Below, in pieces: positions 32,556-43,319 of a stretch of 64,000 bases of DNA; within the stretch, counting starts at the first letter, position 1, and each line of letters begins with the position of its first letter. The notes under the pieces were generated by a model. The model did no database searches, was not told where the DNA came from, and saw nothing but the letters and a program-made list of their open reading frames with translations. The position numbers were made by a program, and so were the translations under genes. This DNA comes from Maratus speciosus (taxonomy: Eukaryota > Arthropoda > Arachnida > Araneae > Salticidae). The DNA lies in assembly GCA_963932465.1 (NCBI GenBank), contig OZ010788.1:675512484-675576483 (forward strand). The letters are read 5' to 3'.

Positions 32556-33392
32556 TTAAGGCTGCTAGTCACTCAGCTTCCGAATTCCCCTCGGTCATGT
32601 GAAGTCTATGTGTGTTTGTTGCATTTTTATATTCAAAATATCTCCTCGGGAAATGAATATTTTTAAGGGGGCTGGTCACTCAGCTTCAGATTTCCCCTCA
32701 CTCATGTAAAGTCTATGGGCATTGGATGCATTCGTCTGTTTAAAATATCTCCTCGGGAAACGAATATTTTTAACTTCTATTTTTTTGTGTACACTTCCTA
32801 AAAGATGTGTCTTTTCTTCTTAGTTCTCGAACTATTTTTAAAGTGTAGACTTCATTTTATAGGAAGTGTTAAAATCTTACTCACAGTTCGCCCGCTTTTA
32901 ACACATAAACTATTAAATTCGGCATAGATTTTAGAAATAGTTTGAAAACTAAGAAATAAAGAGACATCCTTTTAAATAGACGAATGCATCAAAAGTTCAT
33001 AGACTTAACATTACGGAGGAGAATTCAGAAGCTGAATGACCAGCCTCATTAACTTCTTTTTTCTGTGTACTCTTCTTAAAGGAGGTAACTTTTTTTTCTT
33101 TGTTCTCAAATTATTTCTAAAATCTATGCTTGATTTAATATTTTATGTTTTAAAAACTGACGAACTGGTAGTAAAAATTTAACACTTCCTATAAAAATTA
33201 AGCGTAGATTTTAGAAATAGTTTGACAACTAATAAAAAAAAAAAAAAACATCCTTTAAGAAGAGTACACAGAAAAAGGAAGTTAAAAATATTCATTTCCT
33301 GGGGAGATATTTTGAATATAAAAATGCATCAAACGTCCATAGACTTAACATGACCGAGGGAAATTCGAAAGCTGAGTGACTAGCAGCCTTAA
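32556..33392. mobile_element. TTAA foldback MITE family R, copy 2 (host of a nested relative)
   Basis: TTAAGGCTGCTAGTCACTCA at the left and the identical sequence read inward from the right. TTAA at 32556-32559 and 33389-33392. Arms include TCGGTCATGTGAAGTCTATG and TCTCCTCGGGAAATGAATAT with inverted partners at the right. It is interrupted by the 390-bp relative at 32663-33052; without it the unit is about 451 bp, close to the 419 bp of copy 1. Confidence 0.88.
32663..33052. mobile_element. TTAA foldback MITE, subfamily of R, nested in copy 2
   Basis: Left TTAAGGGGGCTGGTCACTCA, right read inward TTAATGAGGCTGGTCATTCA. TTAA at 32663-32666 and 33049-33052. Removing it and one TTAA joins ATGAATATTT-TTAA-CTTCTTTTTT, a sequence matching other family members. 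The arms keep TCTCCTCGGGAAACGAATAT and AAATAGTTTGAAAACTAAG, so guest and host are relatives of different age. Confidence 0.9.
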
Positions 33393-33710
33393 GGTATCTG
33401 CCTAAGACATGGAGTTCGGGATCGAGTAAAATAAGTTTACATGGTATTAAAAGAAAAAAAAATCTTAGCAATAATTTTCGCACAAAACAATTTTTATAAA
33501 ATTTGGTCTGGAAACAAGAAAACTTTCCATTCGAACATCTTTTTTTTAGTTTTTAATTTCTAAAAGAATTTTTCTGACCTCTTTTAGGAAATTTTTAAAC
33601 ATCCATAATTAGTTTATCTGTATTTCATGCTGCTACCTATAACTGCAACTGAGACAGGGCGAAATGACTTAATACTTTCGACCCGATTTTCAAACGGGCG
33701 GGGACGATCA
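33393..33710. other. Unassigned AT-rich sequence
   Basis: Nothing recognised before the microsatellite. Confidence 0.4.
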
Positions 33711-33713
33711 AAA

Positions 33714-33752
<39 letters not shown>
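33711..33752. repeat. (AAAT)n microsatellite
   Basis: About ten uninterrupted AAAT units. Confidence 0.9.
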
Positions 33753-33839
33753 AAATAAACAGTTAGCCGGGCCAATAAAAAAGATTTAAATCTGCCAGCC
33801 GAGCCAATAAAAATAATTAAACAACGGACTGCCCCTATA

Positions 33840-34695
33840 TAACAAATTTAAAAGTATCAAACTAAGTTGATAAAAAAGGAATAATTTTCAACGAACATGA
33901 CAAATAAATTTAAAAGTATCAAACTGAGTCGATAAAATAGGATCCATTTTGAACGAACATGACAAACAAATTTAAAAGTACAAAACTAAGTCGATAATTA
34001 TAGAACAATTTTCAACGAATATGACAAAGAAATTTAAAAGTATCAAACTAAGTTGATAAAATAGGATCCATTTTCAACGAACATGACAAACAAATTTAAA
34101 AGTACAAAACTAAGTCGATAATTATAGAACAATTTTCAACGAATATGACAAACTAATTTAAAAGTATCAAACTAAATCGATAAAATAGGAACAATTTACA
34201 ATGAACATGACAAACAAATTTAAAAGTACAAAACTAAGCCGATAAAATAGAACAATTTTCAACAAACTTGACAAACAAATTTAAAAGCATCAAATTAAAT
34301 CGATAAAATATAGGAACGATTTTTAGCGAAAATGACAAATTTAAAAGTACCAAACTAAGTCAATAAAATAGGAACCATTTTCAACGAACACGACAAACAA
34401 ATTTAAAAGTAGAAAGCTAAATCGATAAGACAAAACAATTTTCAACGAACATGACAAACAAACTGAAAAGTATCAAACTAAATCGATAAAATAAAAACCA
34501 TTTTCAACGAAAATGACAAATTTAAAAGTATGAAACTAAGTCGATAAAACAGGAACCATTTTCAAAGAAACATGACAAACAAATTTAAAAGTACAAAGCA
34601 AAATCGATAAAATAGAACAATTTTCAACGAACATGACAAACAAATTTAAAAGTACGAAACTAAGTCGTTAATATATAAGGAACAATTTTCAACTA
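33840..34695. repeat. Minisatellite, ~60-bp unit, about 14 copies
   Basis: AAATTTAAAAGTA(T/C)(C/A)AAAC followed by TAA(G/A)TCGATAA, AATAGGA(A/T)CCATT and TTCAACGAACATGACAAAC recurs at roughly 60-62-bp intervals. Two sub-types alternate in places (GATCCATTTTC and ATTATAGAACAATTTTC), which suggests a higher-order two-unit repeat for part of the array. No continuous reading frame. Confidence 0.88.
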
Positions 34696-36325
34696 GCATC
34701 GGCGAGAATAAGCACGAGCCGATACTAGCAGGAATGGATAGAAAAATGGACAACATCACAGTACAAAAACATCTCATGTCCAGCATAGGCTCGGTATCGG
34801 ACAGTTAATCATATCTGAGACAGGGTTTCATTTTTTCAGCAGACTCGGGCCGGACCGTAACTGGACTTAATTCTGCCCAAGACGTGTGGGACAAGCAATT
34901 TGTTTTATCAAAATAGTAAAAGAGATCATGAACTTCTGTTAACGGAATCTTTGAAAATATACTTTAACAAATTACACAGAAATATTTTCAGACACCTACT
35001 TTTTTTTTTATTAAACGTTTTCAAAAGTTATATTTTTAACTATCTTTTTTATAAAAAAAATTCTAAACTGCTTTAATTTTTTTTAATAAATCTTTTTTTT
35101 TTTTTTTTAATGTAATAGTCTAAAGGATCATTAATGTTGCTATTTTGTATTCTACAGCTTTCGAACATATAGTAATTTAAAATATACCGAACATAGAAAC
35201 AAATCTAAAATTTTACATAAAAAAGGATGCAGTAAAATCTTAATTGCATGTTAAAAAAATCGGAAGTTTTTTTAGAAATTGAGTGGGGCCGCATTTCATT
35301 CATTTTTGCACGGGCCTGTTTTCATTGACTTTTGGACGGGCCGGGCAAGACCGTTAACTGCGAAATAATAAACGGGCCGGACCGAGCTTAGAGATTTCGG
35401 CCCTCGGACCTAGCCCAACCAAAAATTCCCCATAACATGCACTTAGCCAATACATTTCACCTTTTTCCCAAACAATAAACTGTCACAGAGAAAGCCATTC
35501 ATTCGTCTTGAATACACTTTTCATTTTTTTGTTTTTAATCCGTCAAACGAAGAATAAAACGATCGCGCACAAATATTTTTTGTGTCCATGCCGACATCGA
35601 TGTTGAAAGATCACGTGAGTGAATCGGCATGTCAACATCGCGGATCGTGCCCGCCCAAAGAGTAAATGATCTTTCGGTCCATGACTTGACGCATCATCCT
35701 GTTTTTTGAATAAAAACGCTCTAAAAATACAAAATCTGCCTATTCACCTTTCAGAGAGCATCATACTGTCGCACATTTCGCAAGGAGCTGAAATTATAAT
35801 TCAGTTTTTACTAGGGATGTGTCCAACCACTATTCTTTGTACCCAGGACTGGTGCAACGTCACGCGGAGCCCTGGCAAAGCAGAGAGTGGGGCACGACGT
35901 ATACTGTATACTATTGGACTCATAAAATTTATTTTTAATCCTTTCTGTACTGAATTATAAATTCATGAAAATTTTATCTAAAGCATTTTTCGTAAATTTT
36001 TTAAACTAGTACTTTAGACGACATTGGTCCATTCAAAGGACAGTAAAATTAGGCTTGGCACAAATTTTTTGTCAAAAAATGCATACATTTTTAAATCGCC
36101 ATTATTCTACAATTAAACATTCAAATTCATTCTTTTTAAAGAGTAGTAGATTTCTACACATATTAAAATATAGTAAAACGTGTGAAAAAGAACCTGTCTA
36201 TGACGGAATCTTGTTTTAAACTGAAAAACGTGTTGATCCATGCAAAATTAATATACTACTTAATACGAGTACGATATCCTCGTACGAGAAAAACTTTTAA
36301 CCAAATCGACATAAAAATCAATGTT
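34696..36325. other. Mostly unassigned, with GC-rich repeat fragments
   Basis: Inverted CTAGCATCGGC...GCCGATACTAG at 34693-34729. GGGCC-rich fragments at 34844-34870 and 35310-35405 (CACGGGCCTG, GACGGGCCGGGC, AACGGGCCGGACCGAG) are related to the minisatellite at 36340. A foldback-like pair CCGACATCGATGTTG / CATGTCAACATCGCGG lies at 35591-35645, and a hAT-like GGTGCAACGTCACGCGGAGC at 35853. None has two ends. Confidence 0.4.
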
Positions 36326-36337
36326 TTGTAGAAATTC

Positions 36338-36480
36338 ACTCGGGCCGGGCCGGGTTCGGGCCGAGATTTTAACTTTTTTTCGGGCCGGGCCGGGCTCGAG
36401 CCGAACTTTTAACTTTTTAACTGGGCCGGGTCGGGCTCGGGCCGAACTTTCAACTTTTTTACCGGGCCGGGTCAATATTT
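36338..36480. repeat. GC-rich minisatellite (CGGGCCGGG) in an AT-rich window
   Basis: Three or four units of about 45 bp: TCGGGCCGGGCCGGGTTCGG then GCCGAGATTTTAACTTTTT, repeated with small changes up to ACCGGGCCGGGTCAAT. It is followed by GTACGGGCCATTCCCGGGTC and GGCCCGTGCAGACCTCTA, which resembles the end of a hAT-type element. The 95- and 93-codon frames over it are read-through. Confidence 0.75.
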
Positions 36481-36609
36481 TTTTTTGTACGGGCCATTCC
36501 CGGGTCTGGAAATGTCGGCCCGTGCAGACCTCTATCCCCATCTCCCCCTGCCTTCTTTGTATGCTGAACTCTTATCTTTTGGTTAAGGAATTCAATACAC
36601 CTGTTTAGG

Positions 36610-36775
36610 ATTTAAGGCACATGTGAAAAAAATGGCCTTTATGAGGGGTAGGTGCGGACCTTAACAGGAATAAATTTAACATTATGTCTATGGGAATTTT
36701 TTTCGTTCCTAAAAATATTGGCCCTTAATAGAGGTGGCCCTTGAATAGGGGTGGCCTTTAAAAGAAGTTTCACTG
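36610..36775 (-). mobile_element. Single end of a Tigger/pogo-like element
   Basis: Read inward from the right: CAGTGAAACTTCTTTTAAAG, then GGCCACCCCTATTCAAGGGC and CACCTCTATTAAGGGCC, GGAACGAAAAAAATTCCCAT. Same layout as the family B left end but a different subfamily. No left partner found. Confidence 0.55.
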
Positions 36776-37207
36776 AAGCGTACTGGAAGTCGCTTACTGT
36801 AAAATCGGGTGTGCCTATGTACTGCCCATGATCAATACTGGCTGAAAGAGCGTTTTGAGTTGTGCTACGCGTTTTAAAATTTACCTTTTTTCTTTTAATA
36901 TTGCTGGCTGTGTATAAATATTATAGATCACATACAGGGCCGCGCTAAAGCTCTCAAGTATATTTCGGTTCAGGTACAGAAATGGGTAAGGAGTATTTTT
37001 CACCTGTGCCATGCACTTCATTAAACTCACTTCTAGCATACTATGCATACAAATCAAGACTGGCCAGGCCCGAATCGGCAGAAAAAAATAAAGCCCGACT
37101 TTGAAAGAGTGAAGATCTGATGCAATCCGAGTCACGTGAATTTAAACGGGCGCGACCCGAGACCAAGGTTCGGCCCAAGTCCTTTGCAGTGAAGACCTCT
37201 AAACCCC
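36776..37207. other. Unassigned sequence
   Basis: Contains a second degenerate GC-rich end (GGGCGCGACCCGAG...GTGAAGACCTCTA, 37146-37200). No gene; the 84- and 74-codon minus frames overlap each other without features. Confidence 0.35.
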
Positions 37208-37407
37208 TTAAGCCTTTCCGGCGTGGAGTAATTCTGTTTATAAATTGATGGACCGACACCGGCATTTATAAACAAATTTATTAGAACATACAAACTTGCT
37301 TATTTTGAAGTACGTTATTAAAGGAAAATTTTAATTAAATATTCTACGTGCCAGTAAATTAAAAATTAGGAGTCCTTTTTTAAGGACACCGCCCTCGAAA
37401 GGGTTAA
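37208..37407. mobile_element. TTAA MITE family X, copy 1
   Basis: TTAAGCCTTTCCGGCGTGGA at the left, ...CCGCCCTCGAAAGGGTTAA at the right. The interior has GACCGACACCGGCATTTATA, matched by TTGACACCGGAATTTAAAAA in copy 2 (37829). Its right TTAA is also the left TTAA of the next element. Confidence 0.78.
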
Positions 37408-37692
37408 GGGGACTCTTCACTCACTTGAAAACACCCGCTCCGTAATGTTAATCCTATGGGCAGGCTGTTTTTCGAATTTCTGGTTTAAATTTAATTTTTC
37501 TTGCATAGGATAGCTGAGGTCGATCTTTAATATGGCTATTCTGTACTTTTCCGATTTCGGTTGCAGATTTTTTAAATAAAGGTACTTTCACTTTAGGAAC
37601 CGGTTTTGAAAGTGAAAGTACCTTTATTTAAAAAATCTGCAACCGAAATCGAAAAAGTACAGAATAGCCATGATCGACCTCAGCTATCCTAT

Positions 37693-37735
<43 letters not shown>

Positions 37736-37832
37736 AAATATTCAAATTTACACGAGAAATTCGAAAAACAGCCTGCCTATAGGATTAACATTACGAAGCG
37801 GGTGTTTTCAAGTGAGTGAAGAGTTCCCTTAA
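37404..37832. mobile_element. TTAA foldback MITE family F
   Basis: Left TTAAGGGGACTCTTCACTCA, right read inward TTAAGGGAACTCTTCACTCA. The arms are almost identical throughout: CTTGAAAACACCCGCTCCGT, GCATAGGATAGCTGAGGTCG and AAGGTACTTTCACTTT each have inverted partners around a short centre (AGGAACCGGTTTTG). The right arm contains a run of 38 A (37695-37732) where the left arm has only a short T-rich step (TTTTTCTTGC). Confidence 0.92.
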
Positions 37833-38034
37833 CCCTTTCTGGCACAGACAATTTTTGTTGTAAATTATGATTGACACCGGAATTTAAAAACGACTTTTTT
37901 AGATATTAAAAACATTTTACTTTACACGTTCACTGTATAAGCAAAATTTTACTAAAATATTCTTGGTGCCGTTAGTAAGTTTGGAATTAAAATTGGGTAT
38001 CCCGACCTTGGCACACTGTGTCGGAAAGGGTTAA
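37829..38034. mobile_element. TTAA MITE family X, copy 2
   Basis: TTAACCCTTTCTGGCACAGA at the left; read inward from the right TTAACCCTTTCCGACACAGT. TTAACCCTTT is the tip typical of piggyBac-type ends. It shares its left TTAA with family F and its right TTAA with the next element. Same orientation as copy 1. Confidence 0.88.
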
Positions 38035-39272
38035 CCCATTTTCGGCCAAAGGTGCGTAAACGCACCATTTCAATAAACATTTTTTTTTATTAACACAGTG
38101 ACGTATATTGTTCACTAATCTTATTTTTCCGCTATTTTTAGCCCTCTCGCTGCGCAGCCCGAGCTATGCTCGGGCATGCATTTTCCCGTCGAATTAATAC
38201 TATTTGGTTGTTCCCACCAGTTATTTTTTAGCGAACTAGGGGGCTCGGCCCCCTACGAGCTACGCTCGCCAACCCCCGTTCAGACACCGCAGTCTCTTAA
38301 AGCACGCTAATTTGATCGGCTTTATAAAAAGATTTTGGGAGATTGAATTATAATTTAAAAAACAGTGCTGATCTCCCTATAAAAGGGTTTCTATTCATTT
38401 CTCTTTGATTGGGGAATTTTAAGGAAAAATCAGCTGCTGTTAAAAGATACAAGGGCTGTTTTCGTCTTTGATTAAATAAAATCAGTTAAACATTTCAAAA
38501 TAAACTAATATAAAATGAATTAAGTAAACATAGTCTTTGTCTCCCGGTATTTTTTAACAAAGCGAAAAGAAAGTTCTTTTAAATAAGACATTTTAAATGT
38601 ATCGTTTTTAATCTGACGTAATTTTCACCAAACATTCCTTTCTCTTTTTAATATTCACGTGAAAATACTTTTCTTAGAAATGAAATATTATTTGCGCTGT
38701 CCTAACAAAAATAGCTGAAAAGATCATCTCAAAATATCAAATAAACGTCTCGCGCAATTTTTAAATTTAAACCGTTTTGCAATATTATTTTTTGTTCATT
38801 TTACGAAGTGTAATGTGACATAATTTCTCCTATTTAAGACTTCTAACGCATGTTAATGAATTTATTATTTTACAATATCCTTTCTCTTTTAAAATTCACG
38901 TGTAAATATACTTTTTATGAAATAATTTTCAATAAGTTCCTGCTTTTTATACGTAATTATTTAATTCTAATTTGAAAGGTTTTTTTTCTGTTTATAATAG
39001 TCACGTGTAAATAAATTTTTAATTTGAAGCAAACATTATTGTTTGCGTTTTTTATACAGTTGGCAACAGTTTAAATTAATGCCATTTTCTAAAATAAATA
39101 ATAAATATCTCTCGAAATGCTGAAAATTTGAATTTAAAATAGAAATAAAACCTCAAAAAATGAGTCCAATTAAAAAAATAAATGCAGTCTGCACACCGGA
39201 AAATTCAAACGTATAAAATGATCTAAAAATGAATTAATTACCATGTATGGTTTTTGCTCCTATAAATCTTTT

Positions 39273-39480
39273 TTAACCCCTTCGGGACGGGAGCCTTTTA
39301 CGAAATTATTAATATTTTGTCACCGTTTTTTAAAAACAGAAATTTATGTCTTCTTGAATCCAGAAAATGCGCTGATTAAATAAGGCAAATTTTACAGTAA
39401 AATTTTACTGGTGAGGAAAAACAAGGATTCTGGGGGCTTCATGCGGCACGTATACGTGTCGCTCGTCCCCAAGGGGTTAA
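39273..39480. mobile_element. 208-bp TTAA MITE (CCCCTTCGGGACG ends)
   Basis: Left TTAACCCCTTCGGGACGGGA, right read inward TTAACCCCTTGGGGACGAGC. The right subterminal region has the palindrome GGCACGTATACGTGTC. TTAA at 39273-39276 and 39477-39480. Confidence 0.85.
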
Positions 39481-40211
39481 TGGAACGATTTTGTCCAACT
39501 TTAGCATTAAATATCTCTTAAAATAATTCTTCTATTTGAAAACTGTCTGCATCAGCGTGTTTATCAAACATTTCTCTATAATACAGCCGATTTTCATATT
39601 TTTGTAAGGTTAGTTGGGGCAACTGGGACATGATTTTACAATGTGACTCTGGAGCTTCTGACAATTCAGTTTCAAAAAGCTAATGTTCATTTCAATTAAA
39701 GTCTGAACTTCAGTAAATGTGTTCAGTTAGGTTCCCTTTATCAGACAGAAATGCTCAAAATTACATTTTAATTTTTAAAAATATAAAAATATGCATATTT
39801 CATCTTTCTTTCCTCATGGGTCCAGTTGCCCCCAAAAATGGGGTAACTGGTCCAGGGGGGGGGGGGGGGGTTCCATGTTCCACACGCGTTTATATTTTTT
39901 CATATCGGATATCAGGTACTGTTTGAAAAAGTGTAAACAACTTAAAAAAATTTAAACCAGGCAGATCATGTAAATTATATGTCAATAAACAGCGTTTGTA
40001 AGGGAAACCTTTGCTGTCAGTGTGCCTAAAAAAAGCACTAAAAGTGAAAATATTAGATTTATTTATACCAAAAATATAAAACTTAAGTAAGCACTTATGC
40101 ACTTTAGTATAGATAATAAGTATAAAAGTCACATGGGTATTTTAAGGAAAAAATACAAGGTAAACCTCTGAACAAAAGGCTACGTAAGTACTTAAGTATT
40201 TTTTCTTTATC

Positions 40212-40488
40212 CAGGGGTCGCATTATATAGGGAGAATTTTATTGTTCCTTAAAGAAAGGTGCGATGAAGATATTATTTTCAAAATAGTGGTAAGGACGAT
40301 AAAAGATTCCCTATAGCATAGCTGCCAACTTTTACGCTTCCCTCTTACCACTAAAATATTATAGTAAATGTTGTCTTATTTAATCGTCGAAATCTTATGA
40401 TTAAACAAAACGAAAATCTCTATTAAATTTTAGTGGTAGCAAGAAAGCGTAAAAATTGGCAGCTTATACTTATAGAATGCGACCCCTG
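40212..40488. mobile_element. MITE with CAGGGGTCGCATT ends, carrying an inner foldback
   Basis: Left CAGGGGTCGCATTATATAGG, right read inward CAGGGGTCGCATTCTATAAG. CAGGG tips suggest hAT, but no 8-bp duplication is visible. The inner foldback at 40321-40463 occupies most of it. Confidence 0.65.
40321..40463. repeat. Inner foldback (GCTGCCAACTTTTACGCTT arms)
   Basis: The left arm GCTGCCAACTTTTACGCTTC then TTACCACTAAAAT pairs with the right arm ATTTTAGTGGTAG then GAAAGCGTAAAAATTGGCAG. Flanked by ATA and TTA. A diverged relative may lie at 49075-49190 (TACCACTAAAACTTACCAGT). Confidence 0.75.
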
Positions 40489-40506
40489 CGTGTATAGTAC
40501 AATTTC

Positions 40507-40735
40507 AAGGTCTGGCTATCTTGCTTTCAGGGGCAAGGTACTTGCATTCGTAAAATGTTGAAATAATTTAATGACACCAATATTTACAAGAGAATCTATC
40601 TGAAAACATATAAAAGTATATTTTCGCGTACTTAATAAAGGTTAAATTTTAATTATAAAATTCAGGTGCCAATGTGGCAATTAGGAATTAAAATTAAGTG
40701 ATGCCATAACGGCATCACCGCCTCTCAAGGGGTCA
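40507..40735. mobile_element. Possible diverged family X copy 3
   Basis: AATGACACCAATATTTACAA, ATTCAGGTGCCAATG, TAGGAATTAAAATTAAG and CACCGCCTCTCAAGGGGTCA follow the order of family X (37208, 37829). TTAA tips are gone. Confidence 0.45.
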
Positions 40736-41870
40736 AGAAATTTGGTTTGATACTACTCAATATACTTTTTTTTAAATTTCATTACGTTATTTTAATAAGG
40801 TATTCTATCATTTTTCTTTATTAGCAAAAACCAATGGAGAAATTTACTTCCCGTATTAAGAGAAACACAAAAAAATTATTTATAACTATTGGGGTAACTG
40901 GATCCAGCATGGCCCAGTTACCCCGGATACATGTCCCAGTTACCCCATTCTTGAAACATTTATGGGGCAACTGGGACACCGGGTTTACATTTAAAACATG
41001 AAGTAAATATGTATAGATACCTAATAATATTAATGTAGTTATATGTCTAATCTTAAAAAAAAAAAAAAAGATTGTTTAATAAAAGTACTTACAGTATTTT
41101 AATAATCAGCCGAGGAAGTTCAACCATATTGACGTTGTTTTTAAAAAAAGAAACGTAAATTTTTGACAACCTATCACAGCAAAGTGACAGTTATGATTGA
41201 GTTGATACACGTTGTTTTAGGAAGTAGAGATAAAGGGGCATTGCTCACAAAAGCTAAAACTTAAAAAACACCAACAGTTTTTTATAAAATAGCCTATGGC
41301 CCAGTTACCTCGTGGTTCCAGTTACCCCCAACAAACCTTATGTAATATTTTTCTTAATATTAACGGAGAAAGACCTCCGGTCACAAAAAATTCAAAACCG
41401 GCGGCGTCGGTGACAGCGTAAGTTACTTTTTTTTAGAATAGAGAGAAACTTTGTCTGATTTAATCAGGACATTTTCCCCGATTACGGTAGTCAAAAATTT
41501 CTGCTTTAAAGAACCGGTGATAAACGATTAAAAATTCTGTAAAAGACGCTCATCGCGAATAATTACTTACGCAGCGAGAGGGTTAAGGGCTCTGAAGACA
41601 TAAAATATCAGCAATTCAATTGGAGTAAACACTTTATGTTGAGAAATTTTTTAAATTCGCTAGTTTTTTTTAACTTGAAACGGTTATTGACAAATTCGAG
41701 TTTTTGAAAATGTATAATTATTCCACTTAAGATTAATCATATGTTTTTATAATGGATTAAAATTGCAAGTTGTGTTAATAAAATAAAAATAAAACAAATG
41801 TCATAAAAAAACTTAAATTGTTTTATTTAAATTTAATGGTGCGTTGACGCACCATTGACCGAATGCATGA

Positions 41871-42718
41871 AAAATAGGCAAAAATCGAAAAACCACTTTT
41901 TATGCAAGGTTTCAGAGTTTTATTGCAAATTTAGTGTGATTTATTTGTGCCTCAAATGGCAAGGTAATTTGCATCCGAAATGTTTCGAAATTTTCCATAA
42001 AAAAATATAAAAATTCGACTGTAATATAATCGTTCGACTGAATGATTTGGCCAATAGTGCCAAAATACACACCATTTTATTTCTTAAATAAAATATTATT
42101 TTTTATGCACGAACTTAATGAATGTAACTTAAGCATATTTCAATCAATACCACCATAGTACCACATTTTATAAAATTTCTATACTTAAAATTGGAAAAAA
42201 AGAAGAGAAAAAAAAATACCATATTCAACATTTAATGTCTTAAAATGCATATGATTTAAAAGCAAAATTTTTATTGGGAGGAAAGACATAAGCATATTCT
42301 TTCATGTCATGTATTTAAAAAATTGCAAGATGCAAAATTGTATTTATAGGGCTGTCAGACATTTGTCGAGCAGAAAATTAGTATAACAGCTTACGCGCAG
42401 GATTACAAAATAAATTAAATGAAATTTTAGGTTCAGTTTATACAGACTAACATGAAATTTATGTTTTGAAAATTTCATGAAAAAATATTCATAAGCTTTT
42501 CAGATATGCCTAAAAACGTCATTTGGAGAAAAATGACTTCAAATTTTCAGAAATGCCGCTTCAACTATTGGGCGAGTATAATTCTAAAAGTCATCACTTC
42601 TGTTTTAATGGGAATTTCAAGGAAACACTTATACCAAAATGTTCAGAAAAGATAGGAGTTTAACATCTAAAAAAATTAAAATTTCGAAACTTTAAGAGCC
42701 CCGAGACCCCTTAATTGC
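41871..42718. other. Unassigned AT-rich sequence
   Basis: No termini, repeat unit or gene recognised. Confidence 0.4.
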
Positions 42719-42960
42719 TTAATCCCTTAATTCTCGCTCCCGTGATATTCACGGGCTGTGTCTTTTATTTCGATTGTTTGATTCCCACCAGCTTTATAAA
42801 ATAGTGTAATTGACTGTTACACTATTGTCATTAGTGTAATTATTATGGTATCATTTTACCTGTCATTCAATAAGGTGACTATTTCTTTTTCAAAAAAAGT
42901 GGTGCCAATAAGCAATTTGAATTTTTAAACCGTAATTTAATGCGACCGTTAAGGGGTTAA
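42719..42960. mobile_element. 242-bp TTAA MITE (CCCTTAA ends)
   Basis: Left TTAATCCCTTAATTCTCGCT followed by the palindrome CCCGTGATATTCACGGG; right read inward TTAACCCCTTAACGGTCGCA. Terminal match is short (about 11 bp) but TTAA flanks both sides. Confidence 0.65.
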
Positions 42961-43210
42961 CATATACTATATATTTTTTTTGACACGATAAACTAACTAG
43001 TTGGATGGCGCCAATCTCAAAACTTTCTTCTATCTCATATATTTTAATATTTCAAAATGTTGTTATAAATGTCAATATCTCATTTTTATGAGTTCAATAC
43101 TATATCAATATATATATATATATATATATCAACTTTGACTTTCATCTTAAATTTCGGCTTCAGTCACTGAATCGGAGTCAAAATGAGTTCATCTGGATCA
43201 TGATATTTAT
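42961..43210. other. AT-rich spacer with a (TA)n microsatellite
   Basis: TA run at 43109-43129. Nothing else seen. Confidence 0.5.
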
Positions 43211-43319
43211 TAAAATCAGTAGTTTTCCTTTATTCTGTTGTATATCAGCTGTTCGCGAATAGCCGGATTATCAGGATGGGAAGTTCCCGTTGCTTCATCA
43301 GCCACCGGTGTACAATACA

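Larger units (their letters stand above)
39607..41338. mobile_element. 1.7-kb TA-target element (GTTGGGGNAACTGG ends) with guests
   Basis: Left AGGTTAGTTGGGGCAACTGG, right read inward AGGTTTGTTGGGGGTAACTG, each flanked by TA (39605-39606, 41339-41340). The CAGTTACCCC / GGGGTAACTGG motif recurs at 39825-39850, 40890-40975 and 41280-41330 in both orientations. A 16-G run sits at 39855-39870. It contains the CAGGGGTCGC element at 40212-40488. No transposase recognised. Confidence 0.78.
38236..41410. mobile_element. Composite insertion inside family C copy 2
   Basis: Starts near TAGGGGGCTCGGCCCCCTAC, a GC-rich hairpin followed by GAGCTACGCTCGCCAACCCC, unlike its surroundings. 38300-39270 is AT-rich with two weakly repeated segments containing CACGTG(A/T)AAATA (38656, 38898, 39002). 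Further in lie a TTAA MITE (39273), a TA-target element (39607-41338) and others. Exact outer limits are uncertain. Confidence 0.45.
38138..41586. mobile_element. TTAA MITE family C, copy 2, split by a ~3.1-kb insertion
   Basis: Left TTAGCCCTCTCGCTGCGCAG (TTAA with one change); right read inward TTAACCCTCTCGCTGCGTAA. Compared with copy 1 (13912), the left half stops after CACCAGTTATTTTTTAGCGA near 38232 and the right half resumes near 41410 with GTAAGTTACTTTTTTT, then AACCGGTGATAAACGA and GACGCTCATCGCGAA. Confidence 0.75.
38031..41870. mobile_element. TTAA element H (GGTGCGTNNACGCACC motif), split by a large insertion
   Basis: Left TTAACCCATTTTCGGCCAAA then GGTGCGTAAACGCACCATT; right read inward CATTCGGTCAATGGTGCGTC then AACGCACCATT. 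The TTAA at the right is lost. Its own sequence is only 38031-38140 plus 41587-41870; the remainder is the family C copy at 38138-41586 and what lies inside that. Confidence 0.65.

Noticed and set aside
36321..36608. 95-codon GPGR-rich frame
   Set aside because: Translation of the CGGGCC minisatellite.
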